Notes under the pieces: model-generated | Database searches by the model: none | The model's input: the letters and a program-made list of their open reading frames with translations, nothing else | What the model was told of the DNA's origin: nothing | Part shown: one piece after another, positions 1-11,274 of the stretch | Position numbering within the stretch: position 1 is the stretch's first letter | How the letters are laid out: each line of letters opens with the position of its first letter | NCBI GenBank assembly: GCA_030035585.1 | Contig: CM057473.1 | Coordinates: 5,506,501 to 5,570,500 of the forward strand | Direction: 5' to 3' | Length of the DNA: 64,000 nt | Source of the DNA: Dugong dugon | Lineage: Eukaryota; Chordata; Mammalia; Sirenia; Dugongidae | Program-made: the position numbers and the translations under genes

Positions 1-360
1 AATCCTGGGGGAGAAAAAAAAAGATTGCTATTAGAGGAGCAGGAATGTGGGTGTGGAATCCCTTGAGGGAATAAATCAGAGGAGGCTGGACATGGGAGGA
101 CTGCTGAAATGCCGGGGAGCAATTTTGATAGCTGGGGCAATGGTGAGGACGGTTAGCCAGGAGGGCCGGCTAAGCTGGCCTGCCCCCGTTCTTCATTGTG
201 CCAGGGACTGTGCAGAAGAGTGGTTTGGCTCAAATTTGAAGCAGCAAGTATGGGAAGTACAGAGATAATGTCCTTTGTTGTCTGGTGACAGTGCAGATGG
301 AGAAATGTGAATAGATTTAAGATAAATTCTGAGCTACTTGGACAGCGATGGGTTCATACC
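1..360. other. Unassigned non-coding sequence
   Basis: No recognisable gene or repeat. The small open frame here has no codon bias, motif or promoter that would support it. Confidence 0.5.
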
Positions 361-384
361 TGTGTGTGTGTGTGTGTGTGTGTG
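361..384. repeat. (TG)n microsatellite
   Basis: About twelve uninterrupted TG units directly before the interspersed-repeat block. Confidence 0.9.
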
Positions 385-430
385 GCTATATTTATTTGCT
401 ATGGCTGTGTAACAATATTGCTACAAACTT

Positions 431-1276
431 GTTGTTGTCAGTTGCCATTGAGTCAGCTCTGACTCTGGCGCCCCTGTGCATAACCAAACAAAACATTGTC
501 TGATCCTGTGCCATCTTCATGATTGTGGGTATGCTCAAGTCCATTGTTGCAACCACTGTGTATTTTGAATGCCTTCCAACTCAGGGAGCTCATCTCCCAG
601 CACTATATCGGACAGTATTCTTGTTGTGATCCAGAGGGTTTTTATCGGCTATTTTAGGAAGCAGATCACCAGGCCTTTGTTCCTAGTCTGTCTTGGTCTG
701 GAAGCTCTGCTGAAACCTGTTCACCGTGGTTGACCCTGCTGAAATACTGGTGAGATGGCATGCAAGCCATCTGTCTCAGTCACCTAGTGCTGCTGTAACA
801 GAAATACCACAAGTGGACGGCTTTAACAAAGAGAAGTTTATTCTCTCACAGTCCAGTAGGCTACAAGTCCAAATTCAGGGCATCAGCTCCAGGAGAAGAC
901 TTTCTCTGTCTGTCAGCTCTGGAGGAAGGTCCTTGTCATCAGTCTTCCCTTGGTCTGGGAGCATCTCTGCACAGGAACCTCAGGTCCAAAGTGCTCCAGG
1001 CACTGCTTTCTTGGTGGTATGAGGTTCCCATGTGTCTCTGCTCGTTTTTCTCTTTTATACCTCAAAAGAGATTGGATTAAGACACTATCCAATCGTGTAG
1101 ACCTCATCAGTATAACCTCATCATAGTGATAGAGTTTACAACACATAAGGAAATCACATCAGATTACACAATCATACAATACTGGGAATCATGACCCAGT
1201 CAAGCTGACAGACATTTTTGGGGGACACAATTCAATCCATGACACCATCACAGTACAACAGACAGACAAGTGGTGG
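431..1276 (-). mobile_element. Composite RTE-derived element (5' end + 3' end), itself interrupted
   Basis: A non-autonomous element joining the 5' end of the afrotherian RTE LINE (the part with CTGCTGAAACCTG and CCCTGCTG) to its 3' end (GTTGTTGTCAGTTGCC on this strand). It is bounded by an 11-bp TSD, GCTACAAACTT, at 420-430 and 1277-1287. Removing the nested LTR and one LTR TSD leaves 368 bp. Other copies in the window share the same internal junction. Confidence 0.8.
772..1244 (-). mobile_element. Solo LTR, MaLR-like, lineage-amplified
   Basis: A 473-bp solo LTR in antisense, beginning TGTCTCAG and ending CATGACA (TG...CA termini). It is flanked by a perfect 5-bp TSD, CCATC, at 767-771 and 1245-1249. 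No internal retroviral sequence is present. It lies inside the composite RTE element and so is younger than it. Close relatives are at 9866, 40384 and 62613. Confidence 0.85.
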
Positions 1277-1751
1277 GCTACAAACTTAGTGGCTTAAAGA
1301 ATGCATTTATTGTCTTACAGTTTCTGTGGATCAGCATTCCGACACAGAATTTCTTCTGAAAGCTGCAGCTAAGATGCTGGCTGAGGCTGTGGTCTTATCT
1401 TAAGACTGGAATGGGGAAGGATCCACTTCCAAGTCCATGTGGTTGTTGGCAGAATTCATCTCTTCGCAGGCACAGGCTGTTGGGCTGAGGGCCTCAGAGA
1501 TATCATTGGCTGCTGACTGGATGCCAGCCCCAGTTTCTTGCCACATGGGTCTCTGCAACATGGGTACTTGGTTTATCAAAACTAGCAAGGGAGAGACAGT
1601 CTCTTAGCAACACAGAAGTTACAGTCTTATGTAACGTATGTATCATATTCACATACAGGTTCTCCACACACTCAAGAAGAGGGGATGACACAAGGGTGTA
1701 AATTCCAGGAGAAAAGATAATGGAAACCACCTTAGAGTCTGTCTGCCACAG

Positions 1752-2178
1752 GAGGTAAGGCACAGAAAAGGAATCAATATATATATTTAATTGGATTGGA
1801 TTCAAGCCTATGGTGGACAAGGACTCAAGATATTTTAATTTCAGGCTCATATCAACATTGACAATGTAACAGCAGGATCTTTTACTTTCTTTTATGTTCA
1901 CTTTCCTCATGTGTAAAATGAAGAGGAAATTGGACTCATGTCTTCCATCTCTAACTTTCAAGATTTCTCATGTTATAATAAACAAACCAATAACAGAAAC
2001 CACCCATCACTTCCTCCTTCTACCCTTTAAGCTACCTTTTCTCATCAGTTTTCTTCCCTTCCTTAGTGAAGAAGCACAGTCTGCATTTATCAGTTCTTCT
2101 TTTTTATCAGTGGTGCAGTTCTTCATCACTTGCTGTGTGGATTCTCCTCTCTTTCTTTTACTGATTTTTTTCTTCCTT
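1752..2178. other. Unassigned AT-rich non-coding sequence
   Basis: No repeat family or gene recognised. The open frames lack coding character. Confidence 0.4.
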
Positions 2179-2190
2179 AAAGGTCATCCA

Positions 2191-2486
2191 GAAGTATAGC
2201 CAGAATGCTCCTTAGAAGCAAGGATGATGAGACTACATCTCACATACTTTGGATGTGTTATTAGGAGAGATCAGTCCCTGGAGAAGGACATCATGCTTAG
2301 TAAAGTAGAGGGTCAGCGAAAAAGAGGAAGACCCTCAATGAGATAGACTGGCACAGTGGCTGCAACAACAGGCTCAAGCATAACAAAGTTTGTGAGGATG
2401 GCACAGGACCAGGCAGTGTTTCGTTCTGTTGTACATGGGGTTGTTATGAGTCAGAATTGATGACGACACCTAACGACAACAACAAC
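2191..2486 (+). mobile_element. RTE (BovB-like) LINE, 5'-truncated 3' end
   Basis: 296 bp of the RTE 3' end, running from the AGAATGCTCCTTAGAAGCAAGG region to the terminal CACCTAACGACAACAAC tail. It has a 12-bp TSD, AAAGGTCATCCA, at 2179-2190 and 2487-2498, so this is an independent 5'-truncated retrotransposition event. Confidence 0.9.
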
Positions 2487-2615
2487 AAAGGTCATCCATA
2501 AACTAGTCTTAATAGTCAAAGTCAGTGAAGTTATCTCAGTTCTCTTCCCCCTTCAGTGTCTTGTGGCCTTAGGTTCTGTTGAACATTCTGATCTTGGAAG
2601 TTCCCACTACTTCTG

Positions 2616-2637
2616 TTATTATTATTATTATTATTTT
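2616..2637. repeat. (ATT)n microsatellite
   Basis: Short run of ATT units in otherwise unassigned sequence. Confidence 0.8.
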
Positions 2638-2760
2638 TAGCTTTACTGTCTCCACTACCCTGCTGCCCTCTGACTCTGCTTCATCATCTCCCTTGACTTC
2701 TCTTGTTCCTCATCCCTCTAAAAATAAGCTTCCCTAACATGCTGTTCTCACTCCTGTTTT

Positions 2761-3655
2761 CAGGGTTGTATCCTTTCACTGTACTTATTCAATCTGTATC
2801 CTGAGCAAATAATCTGACAAGCTGGACTACACGAAAAGAATGGGGCATCAGAATTGGAGGAAGACTCATTAACAGCCTGTGATATGCAGATGACACAGCC
2901 TTGCTTGCTGAAAGTAAAGAGGACTTGAAACACTTACTGATGAAGATCGAAGATCACAGCCTTCAGTGTGGATTACACTGCAACATAAAGAGAACAAAAA
3001 TCCTCACAACTGGACCAATAAGCAACATCATGAAAAATGGAGAATATATTGAAATTGTCAAGGATTTCATTTTACTTGGCTCCATAATCAGTGCCCATGG
3101 AAGCAGCAGTAAAGAAATCAAATGACGTATTGCATTAGGCAAATCCGCTACAGAAGACCCCTTTAAAGTGTTAAAAAGTAAAGATGTCACCTTAAGGACT
3201 AAGGTGCACCTGACTCAAGCCATGGTATTTTCGATCACCTCATATGCACTGGAAAGCTTAACAATGAATAAGGAAGACTGAAAAATTGATGCATTTGAAC
3301 TACGGTATTGGTGAAGAACATCGAATGTACCATGGACTGCCAGAAGAATGAACAAATCTTTCTTGGAAGAAGTACAGTTAGAATGTTCATTGGAAGTGAG
3401 GACGGCGAGACTTTGTCTCAGGTACATTGGACATGTTAGCAGGATGGACCAGTCCCTGGAGAAGACATCATGCTTGGTAAAGCAGAGGGTCAGTGAAAAA
3501 GAGGAAGATCCTCAATAAGATGGATTGACACAGTGTCTGTAACAATGAGCTCAAACGTAGCAATGATTGTGAAGATGGCGCAGGACCAGGTGGTGTTTCG
3601 TTCTCTGTACGCAGGCTCGCTATGAGTTGGGACTGACTTGATGTCACCCAACAAT
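2761..3655 (+). mobile_element. RTE (BovB-like) LINE fragment with reverse-transcriptase sequence
   Basis: About 0.9 kb of RTE covering the palm of the reverse transcriptase and the region after it. The Y-A-D-D catalytic motif is encoded near 2885, followed by LLAESKEDLKHL and, further on, LGS.I.AHGSSSKEIK, the usual run in BovB/RTE reverse transcriptases. A stop codon lies immediately before the YADD segment and frame breaks follow, so it is inactive. The 3' end (to about 3650) is divergent. Confidence 0.88.
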
Positions 3656-3739
3656 CACAGTAGTCAGGAAAAACACACAGCGCTAGAGGTAACAGTGGTG
3701 AAAAAAACAGACAAGATTCCCACAGTCAGGACTTTCCAG

Positions 3740-4420
3740 TGAGGAAGGTGGGCAATTAAGAAGTAAACAAATTAAGAAAGCAGGTAATTACAGAGTGTTA
3801 TAGGTGCTGTAATGGAAATAAGCATGGTGAAGCAATAGGTGATGGTGAAGCAAGCATCCTGGTGAGTCCTTTATGGAGAAGCTGATATCTCAGCAGGAAT
3901 TGGCAGGATAGAATTTGGCCAGTTATACTAAGAGCTGGGAAAATAGTATTCCAGGCAGAGGAAAAAAATACAAAAAAAAAAAAAAAAAAGCACAAAGACT
4001 TGAAGGCAAGAAAGGGGGCTGGGCAAGTTTCAGGAATAGGAAGGAGGGCATTGTAGCCGGATCTTAGTAAGGAATGTAGGGGGGTATGAGGTGAGGTTGG
4101 AAAGTTAGCGAGAAAACAGACCATGGTAAGAACTTGGAAGTTTTTCTTCCATAAGAATAATAAGAAGTCACTGAAAGCTTTTTAACTAGAGTAAAACACT
4201 TTGTTTTGAAAAGCTCCCATCAGCTGGCACGTAGTAAACACCCTGCATGTATGGGAGGTTGTTAAAAGTGAGTGCAGGGAAACCAGTAAGGTGGCTTGAG
4301 TCCAGGGCAGGGATGCTGGTGGTTTAATGAGGTGACAGGTGGAAAGAGATGGGAAAAACTGAGGAAGAAATAGGTTTGTGGAAAACAATTATGAGCTCAA
4401 GTTTTGACATGTTAAAAATG
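3740..4420 (+). repeat. Ancient LINE-derived repeat, family uncertain
   Basis: Includes the widespread mammalian phrases GAGCTGGGAAAATAGTATTCCAGGCAGAGG and a poly(A) run near 3970. The same kind of repeat recurs at 22310-22800 and 58660-59727. I cannot name the subfamily from sequence alone. Confidence 0.45.
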
Positions 4421-4424
4421 GTTT

Positions 4425-4920
4425 GAATGCAAACGTTTCTAGCAGCATTATTCAGAATAGCAAAAGAGTGGAAACCACTCAAGCATCCATCAACTGATGA
4501 ATGTGTAAACAAAGTGTGGTATAGCCATACAAAAAATGTTATTTGGGGATAAAAAGGGATTAAGTGTTGATACATACTACAATGGGGATGAATATTGAAA
4601 ACATATCTACTAGATGGAAGAAGCTAGACACAAAAGGTCACACATTGTGTGATTCTATTTATATGAAAAGTCCAGAATAGCCGAGTCCATAGAGACAGAA
4701 AGTAGACTAGTGGTTGCCAAGGGCTGGCAGGAGGGGAGGCATGAGGAGTGACTTCTGATGGGCATGAGGTTTCTTTCTGGAGTGACAGAAATTCTCTGAA
4801 ATTAGGTAGTGGTGATGGTTATACAACTGTGTAAATATACTAGAAACTACTGAGTTGTATACTTTAAGAGAGTGAATTTTATAGTATGTGAATTATATCT
4901 CAATAACGCTGTTATCTAAA
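4425..4920 (+). repeat. L1M 3' region
   Basis: Runs from CAGAATAGCAAAAGAGTGGAAACC through CATCAACTGATGAATG to ATTATATCTCAATAACGCTG. This order is characteristic of the 3' end of old mammalian L1 (L1M) elements. Confidence 0.8.
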
Positions 4921-4929
4921 AAATTGTTT

Positions 4930-5370
4930 GAGCTGCTGTTTTTGTCTAGGTTCTCCAGAAAGCAGAGATTGAGGTGAAGGGTTTCTTTCTTAGGTAGCGT
5001 AATTCCAGGGAGCAGGGGTGACAGAAAAGGGAGTGAAGCCCAGAAGGATGAGAGCCCAAGTGAGTTTGCCTGATCGAGCTGGCCACAGCTAAGTGTGATT
5101 ACATGCTTGATTCCATGGGACCATTCCCCCAAAAGATGTCTAACTCTCTGTCCATGTGAGAAAATGGGAAGAATATATCCACTTGCTCTCATCTGTCTTT
5201 GGTCAAAGGTTCACCCCACAGGTCACTAACTCCCTCACATATCTGGATTATACACTCATGGGCACAAAACAGGTGCCTCAATGTCTTACCTGTATGTTAA
5301 AGAAGAAGTCCTTGGCTGGAGGGGAGTGATGTCTGGTGAGAAAATGAGGCGAGGCACCACCATTTTGCAA
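4930..5370. repeat. Probable ancient interspersed repeat, unassigned
   Basis: Repeat-like composition (TAGGTTCTCCAGAAAGCAGAG) but no confident family assignment. No gene seen. Confidence 0.3.
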
Positions 5371-5407
5371 CTGCCTGACACTGGTTGGAACCTACACAAA
5401 GGTGATT

Positions 5408-5463
5408 GCTATAGGTCGCTATGAGTTGAAATCGACTGGAAGGTAACAGGTTTGGTTTGGTTT
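5408..5463 (+). mobile_element. Very short AfroSINE/RTE 3'-tail insertion
   Basis: Only the terminal tail is present (GGTCGCTATGAGTTGAAATC ... GGTTTGGTTTGGTTTT). Imperfect 32-bp direct repeats flank it (5376-5407 and 5464-5495; about 26 of 32 positions match), either a very long TSD or a local duplication. Confidence 0.6.
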
Positions 5464-5570
5464 TGACATGGGTTGGAGCCCACACAGAGATGATTCCTGC
5501 GGGGACAGCTGTAAAAGAGACAGGTGATGCTGAGGGACTACAAAATATATAAGCCACAACTGATAAATAC

Positions 5571-5777
5571 CATACCAGTTGCTGTTGAGGTGATTCAGAC
5601 TCATGGCAACCCCGTGTGTTACACAGTAGAACTGTACTCCATAGGGTATCCAAGGCTGTGACTTTCTGGAAGCAGATCACCAGGTCTTTCTTCTGAAGTG
5701 TCTCTGGGTGGGTTTGAACCATCAACCTTTTGGTTAGTAGTTAAGAGCTTAACTCTCTGTATCACCCAGGGACTCCA
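5571..5777 (-). mobile_element. AfroSINE, long variant
   Basis: Full tRNA-derived SINE in antisense, with the middle block CTCTGGGTGGGTTTGAACC that marks the variant carrying an extra internal segment. The promoter end (ACCCAGGGACTCC) is intact at the right edge. Confidence 0.85.
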
Positions 5778-6028
5778 ATGCCAAATAAAGATGCCCATTA
5801 AATATCCAAATAAATGTGCCAAGTGTATATACTCTTGCATTGGTTCATTTTCTCTTTTCTTTAAACAGAATATACAGCATCAAATAAATCAAATAAAATT
5901 TGGTTTTAGAGTGAGTTTCTCCTCCCCACCCTCCCAAATCAATTGATATTGAGGGAATTTCTTTGTAAAACTATTATTTATAACCACCATTTTCTTAATT
6001 AGATTACACAGTGACTAGGAGGATGTAG

Positions 6029-6217
6029 GGAGGCGCCGGATAGTGCAAATGGTTAACATGCTCAGCTATGTTAAGGTTGGTTCAAGTCCATCCCAAGGTG
6101 CCTTGGAAGAAAGGCTTGCTGATCTACTTCTGAAAAATAAGCCATTGAAAACCCTGTAGAGCACAGTTCTAATCTGAAGCATGTGGGTTCTCCGTAAGTT
6201 GGAATTGACGACAGTAA
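6029..6217 (+). mobile_element. AfroSINE, long variant, diverged
   Basis: Sense copy with GATAGTGCAAATGGTTAACATG (A-box region), GGTTCAAGTCC (B-box region) and a body ending TTGGAATTGACGAC. Many substitutions suggest an older insertion. Confidence 0.75.
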
Positions 6218-6235
6218 TTATTATTACTGTTTTTT

Positions 6236-7014
6236 AAACCGGAGGAGGATTTAGAGGAAAGAAGAGGAAGAATAAAAGCAAAACTATCAAGTAAACTGTA
6301 ACTGAGTGCACATTAATAGTGAATAAACAGCATAAATACCCTTTAGAAATCTACATATTTGAAATTGTTCAGTGTCAGAACTATATTAAATTATATACAC
6401 AGAGTCCTAAAGGCCCTTTTCTTTTCTGTTTTCATCTTATTATCTAATCTTTTGGAATAAGTGTTCAACAACTGTGTTAAAATCTCCCGAAGTCATTTTA
6501 GCCAGTGTAAGAAATATAAACTCTCTACAGAAGTTGTCAACGTTGTTCTGTAACCGGTGGATTCCCTCCTTCCATGTCCATGGCAGCTTTGCACTTCCTG
6601 AACTTTGAAGTTAGATGTGGCCGTGCAACTTTGCTTTCGGTAATGAGAAGGGCGTGGAAGTGATGCATGACATTTGGTGAACGTGTTTAAGAGGTAGTGT
6701 GTGAATTGCCACATTCTCTTTCCCTGTCAGGCATATTTCAGATAATGAAAGCTCTGTCAGCCCAAGCCTTTAAATGAGAATGATATGCATCCAAGACACC
6801 CAGTAACCCGAGAGGGATACCTAGTGTGGGCGTGCAATAAACTTCTTATCTTTCAAAGCATTGAAATTTTGGGGCTGCTTGTTATAACAGCAAAACCTAG
6901 CCTTTCCTGAATGATACGTTCTTCAAGACAATTACACAATGAATTATGTATCTGAGCACTTTATAAGCTGAAGCCCTTTGAAGTATTAATGACATATCAA
7001 AGGCATCAGAACAA
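6236..7014. other. Unassigned non-coding sequence
   Basis: AT-rich, with no gene and no confidently named repeat. Part of 6560-6720 may be an old DNA-transposon relic. Confidence 0.35.
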
Positions 7015-7216
7015 AGCATTAAAAGCAGAGGCTTTGGAGCTAGATAGCATGGATTTAGATCTTGACTCTCCTGATTATTAACCACGTGACACTGGGCAAT
7101 TTACGTAAAATTGCTGATTCTAGTCTTCTTATAAAAAATCATGATACGCACATCACGAGATCATTATGAAAATTAAATGAACTAACATTTGCAAAATTCC
7201 TGGAAGAGTGCATAGT
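7015..7216 (+). repeat. MIR SINE
   Basis: Carries the MIR order: GGCTTTGGAGCTAGATAGCATGG, ATCTTGACTC, ACTGGGCAATTTACGTAA and a 3' part ATTATGAAAATTAAATGAAC. Interrupted on its right by a later SINE. Confidence 0.75.
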
Positions 7217-7221
7217 AAGCT

Positions 7222-7905
7222 CTCTCTACCAGTTGCTGTCAAACCTATTCCGTATTCCAACTCATGGTGAATCTAGGTGTTTCAGAGTAGAATTTTTTTT
7301 TTTAAATTTTTTTTAATTTTTAATTTTTGGTGAAAATATACATAACAAAACATACACCTGTTCAACAATTTTTATATGTACAGTTCATTGTCAATGGTTA
7401 CATACTTCACAGTGGGTCACCATTCTCATTATTTCTACCTATATTGTTTCGCGACTGTTAACGTAGAGTGTCTGCCCATCGAAGTTCTCAACTGTGCTTT
7501 AGAGTTAGTGCTGTCAGTTTGATCTCACAGAGATAATTCCTTTAAAAGGTGCAATATGCAAGGCGAACATTTCTTTATTAACTGAGCTAAACTGTTGCTT
7601 GGTTTAAGGACGACTTCATGGGATAGTTTTGGTTCAAGGTGTAAAAGTTGTTTCCAGACAATAGATTTGGGAGTCCCTCCAGTCTCAACGTATCCAGCAA
7701 GTCTGGTTTCCAATGAAATTTTGAAGTTCAGTTTCACAATTTTACTCCTTTTGATCAACATCCATTTATTGGGTCTCTGATCAAAACATTCAGTAAGCTT
7801 CATAGGATTTTCATGACTCTGACCTTTATTTCCAAGGATCCTCTGGGTGGGTTCCAACCACCAACCATCTGATTAGTAGCTTAGCACTTAACCATGGAGG
7901 GACTC
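7222..7905 (-). mobile_element. AfroSINE split by an L1 insertion
   Basis: The SINE's 3' part is at 7222-7290 (ends CAGAGTAGAA). It resumes near 7800 (CATAGGATTTTC) and runs to GGGACTCC at 7905. The L1 3' end sits between, so SINE insertion preceded L1 insertion. Confidence 0.75.
7291..7799 (-). mobile_element. L1 3' end, nested in SINE
   Basis: Begins with a poly(T) run (poly(A) in antisense) followed by TTTGGTGAAAATATACATAACA. The same stretch recurs at 40950-41110, so this is a dispersed L1-like 3' UTR of this lineage. 5'-truncated, no coding capacity. Confidence 0.65.
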
Positions 7906-7979
7906 CTTTAGGCTAGAGATCCTCAAAAGTCAAACTGTGAAGACTATTTCCTCTAGAGTGCAAGTGTCCAAACTGGCTG

Positions 7980-8016
7980 TGCTTAACCGTTTTATCTGTG
8001 CCAACCAGGGACTCTT
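7980..8016 (-). mobile_element. AfroSINE 5'-end remnant
   Basis: CTTAACCGTTTTATCTGTGC and CCAGGGACTC match the promoter end of the long AfroSINE variant in antisense. Only the head is recognisable. Confidence 0.45.
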
Positions 8017-8105
8017 CAATCCTCTCTAGGTATCGGTAAAATACATAAATAAATAGTACATGTAAAGTGCTTAGCACACAGTAAGCCCTCCATAATTATT
8101 TGTTG
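8017..8105 (+). repeat. MIR/L2 3'-end relic
   Basis: GTGCTTAGCACACAGTAAGC followed by TAATTATTTGTTGTT is the usual 3' end of MIR/L2 elements. Confidence 0.55.
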
Positions 8106-8524
8106 TTATCAGTAATATTTACTATAAAAATAAATTTCAAATAGCAATTAAATACTTAGCTCAGAACTTTCTTTAAAACTTTAACAGAAGATAGAAAAAT
8201 ATAAACAAGAAAAGAGAAAACATTCTTTTCTTCTGATTTGGGATAACAAAATCATCGGCCAGCTCATATGGATTTTACCTCCGGGAAGCTGTCCTTTTCC
8301 AACCAGGTATGTCTTGAGGAAAGAAGCAGAAGGCACAGAGGGATGGAAAAACAAACTAAGATGTTTTTCCTTTAATTCTTATGGCCCACAATAAAAGGAA
8401 ATAAGCCACTTATGACTGAAGCTAAATGCCTGTCGGTGAGAAATAAGCCCCTCAGGGCAGTTTAACACAGGTTAAGTGAAGACTGGTTCCTTGAAATCGC
8501 AAGAAAAACTGGCCCTGGAATTTA
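8106..8524. other. Unassigned non-coding sequence
   Basis: No gene or clear repeat seen. Confidence 0.35.
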
Positions 8525-8690
8525 TCAGGGTGATTTATCCATGAGAACCACCTGAGACATTCATTAAAAATTAGACTCCCAGTATCTCATTGGTGGTGGG
8601 AAAGGAGAGCACCTGGAAATCTGAATCTCAAGAAAGTTCCTCAGGGGATTTTTCTGCCGGCATGTATTTGAGGTGGAGTCCCAGAGTTCA
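8525..8690. repeat. MER5A-like hAT relic
   Basis: GAGAACCACCTGAGACATTC ... TTAAAAATTAGACTCCCAG ... CTGAATCTCAAGAAAGTTCC follows the MER5A/hAT-Charlie non-autonomous order. Diverged. Confidence 0.5.
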
Positions 8691-8903
8691 GACTGAGTAA
8701 ACGAAATACCACTGCCACCTAGTGGTAGCATATCCAAATTGCAAGTTAAAATGTTATTGGTGAAGTGAGTAAATCCCTTCGCATGGTAAAATCAGTAAAG
8801 TTAAATTTATTAAGTAAATTACCACTCATCAGTGACATTTAATTCTTAGTAACGTCTGCGCTCTCTATTCTCAAAGGTATTTTCGATTGTTCTGTACTAT
8901 CTG

Positions 8904-9511
8904 GTGTTGCTGTTGTTAGGTGCTTTCCAGTCAGTTCCAGCTCATAGTGACCCTATGTACGACAGAAGGAAACATTGCCTGGTCCTGTGCCGTCCTCACA
9001 ATCTTTGTTATGCCTGAGCCCATTGTTGCAGCCACTGTATCAGTTCATCTCATTGAGCTTCTTCCTCTTTTTTGCTGACCCTCTACTTTATCAAGCATGA
9101 TGTCCTTCTCCAAGGACTGGTGCCGCCTGAGAACATGTCAAAAGTATGTGAGATGAAGTCTCACTAGCCTCGCTTCTAAGAAGCATTCTGGCTGTACTTC
9201 TTCCAAGACAGATTTGTTCCTTCTTCAGGCAGTTCATGATATATTCAGTAATCTTCACCAACACCATAATTCAAAGGTGTCAGTCAATTCTTCTTCAGTC
9301 TTCCTTATTCATTGTCCAGCTTTCGCATGCATAGGACACGACTGAAAATACTATGGCTTGGGTCAGGCACATCTTAGTCCTCAAAGAAGCGTCTTTGCTT
9401 TTTAATGCTTTAAAGAGGTCTTTTGCCTGATGCAATATGTCATTTGATTTCTTGACTGCTGCTTCCATGGGTGTTGATTGTGGCTCCAAGTAAAATGAAA
9501 TCCTTGACAAC
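8904..9511 (-). mobile_element. RTE (BovB-like) LINE 3' portion
   Basis: Antisense copy from the 3' tail (GTTGTTAGGTGCTTTCCAG) into the end of the reverse-transcriptase ORF. The antisense reading contains VSYACESWTMNKED, the conserved C-terminal segment of RTE/BovB polyproteins, and STPMEAAVKKS. Followed on the right by an A-run. Confidence 0.88.
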
Positions 9512-9865
9512 AACATGTTGTTGTAAAAAAAAAAAAACTAGCATAGTGGTGCTTACAAAAATACCTTGCAGGATGAGGGCATGCTTGGCAAATAAACATA
9601 AAAGGTGCACGTTATTTGGGTAAAATACAGTAACTTTGAAAATATGCATTATCTTCTGATACTTGCCAGCTACAAACTCTTATAACACATAATCAATTTG
9701 TAGGAGACAAGAACTTATCTAGTTGTAAAATGATCTGTAGGCAGCTCTCTGTCAGACAACCTGAAACGACAAAGAATCTTAATAAGGAGATAGGTGATGG
9801 GAACAATTGGTTTTGCCAGTTAGACTCTATGTTGTCCACTAAGGGGAATAAGCAAAAGGACTTGG

Positions 9866-10387
9866 TGTCTTAGTTATTTAGTGCTGCTATAACAGAAATA
9901 TCACAAGTGGATGGCTTTAGCAAACAGAAGTTTATTCTCTCACAGTCTAGTAGGCTAGAAGTCCGAATTCAGGGCATCAGCCCCAGGGGAAGACTTTCTC
10001 TCTCTGTCGGCTCTGGAGGAAGGTCCTTGTCATCAAGCTTCCCTTGGTCTAGGAGCTTCTCTGTGCAGGAACCCTGGGTCTAAAGAACACACTCTGCTCC
10101 TAGCGCTGCTTTCTTAGTGGTATGAGGTCCCCGGTGTCTTTGCTCACTTCTCTCTTTTGTATCTCAAAAGAGATTGACTCAAGATACAACCTAATCTTGT
10201 AGATTGAATCCTGCCTCATTAACATACCTGCCTCTAATCCTGCCTTATTAACATCATAGAGGCAGGATTTATAACACATAGGAAAATCACATCAGATGAC
10301 AAAATGGTGGACAGCCACACAATACTGGGAATCATGGCCTAGCCAATTTGACACACATTCTTGGGGGACACAATTCAATGCATAACA
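9866..10387 (-). mobile_element. Solo LTR, MaLR-like, lineage-amplified
   Basis: 522-bp antisense solo LTR, TGTCTTAG ... GCATAACA, with flanking CTTGG (9861-9865) and GTTGG (10388-10392), a 5-bp TSD with one difference. Near-identical layout to the copies at 772 and 62613. It retains a short internal direct repeat around CTGCCTCATTAACAT that the 772 copy lacks. Confidence 0.82.
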
Positions 10388-10392
10388 GTTGG

Positions 10393-11200
10393 TATCCAGT
10401 ACATTTTCAGAGAATCCAGCCTCTTATTCACCTATAAAAAAGATTATCTCTTAAACATCTGGAAGAGAATAGACATAGTTTTGCTGAGCTCAAATTCTTT
10501 CTGGTTTACCTTCATAATGGACCACTGCCTTCAGGCTTGTTTTACTAGGAGTCAATAACAGCCAAGCATGGTCTAACATGACTTTGAAATTGGGCATCAT
10601 TCCACTCAGTACCCATGTGCCAATTCCTCAGCAAGAGATCTTGGCAATCTCCAAGACGATTTACAAGTGAAGATTCCATGTTCTTCAAAAAAAAAAAAAA
10701 TATTAACAAGGAAGATGCTCATAAATGAAATACATGAGGATTACTAGTATGGTGCCTACAGCTATCCCATTATTTGGACCATTTGTAGTTTCCGTTAAAG
10801 ACTTTTTCTGACAGGTTTGTGTAGCAATGTTATTGAATGACACATAGAGTGGATTTTAAGAGGCTGTAGAATTTCAATTTACTATTTTAGCATGATTTCT
10901 CTAAGGGTCAAAAGACCTCAGTCTGTGGCATGGTCTTGACTTGAAGGGTTTACATTTTTTGCCAAAGCTTTTTTTGGTCTAGCTATACTGGTGGGGAGGA
11001 GTTTGTAATCAGAGGACTTAAAGAGTCTCACATGATGCAATCAGAACAGGGGTTAAACCATGGGACACCTATGAAAAGAATTCAGTTGCGTGTCAAGGGT
11101 GGCCACTGGCTTTGAAGATACGACACATTCCTCTGCAAACAGCAAAGCCAACAAAAACATGGGCAGTGAGTCTCTGGGTTCCTTTATATACACTTTATTA
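10393..11200. other. Upstream flank of KRTAP7-1, no assigned repeat
   Basis: Largely repeat-free apart from an A-run near 10687. This is where proximal enhancer elements of KRTAP7-1 would be expected, but I can identify none with confidence. Confidence 0.35.
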
Positions 11201-11220
11201 GAAAAATAATGGTTTTTTTT

Positions 11221-11228
11221 ATGCAAAT
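11221..11228 (+). promoter_or_regulatory. Octamer motif ATGCAAAT upstream of KRTAP7-1
   Basis: Exact POU/Oct consensus octamer, 46 bp before the TATA box. Seen directly; function is inferred. Seven-of-eight matches (ATGCAAAC) precede KRTAP8-1 (29364) and the first KRTAP8-like gene (36690). Confidence 0.4.
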
Positions 11229-11274
11229 GAGTAGGAAGTTGTCCAAACAGGCTGCCATGCCCACCAGCTTGAGG

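Larger units (their letters stand above)
391..1751 (-). repeat. MLT1-like (MaLR) LTR, split by a nested insertion
   Basis: An old LTR-like repeat read in antisense. Its left piece (to 430) ends ...GCTACAAACTT and its right piece resumes at 1277 with the same 11 bases and continues to about 1751, ending CTGCCACA. Phrases such as TTAGTGGCTTAAAG and ACAGTTTCTGTGGATCAG match the reverse complement of MLT1-type LTR 3' ends. The family is from memory; the split by a later insertion is seen directly. Confidence 0.65.

Noticed and set aside
1503..1961. 152-codon antisense open frame
   Set aside because: Lies in an MLT1-like LTR and adjacent sequence, with no domain or promoter.
5297..5725. 142-codon antisense frame
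   Set aside because: Crosses an AfroSINE and a tail fragment; chance frame.
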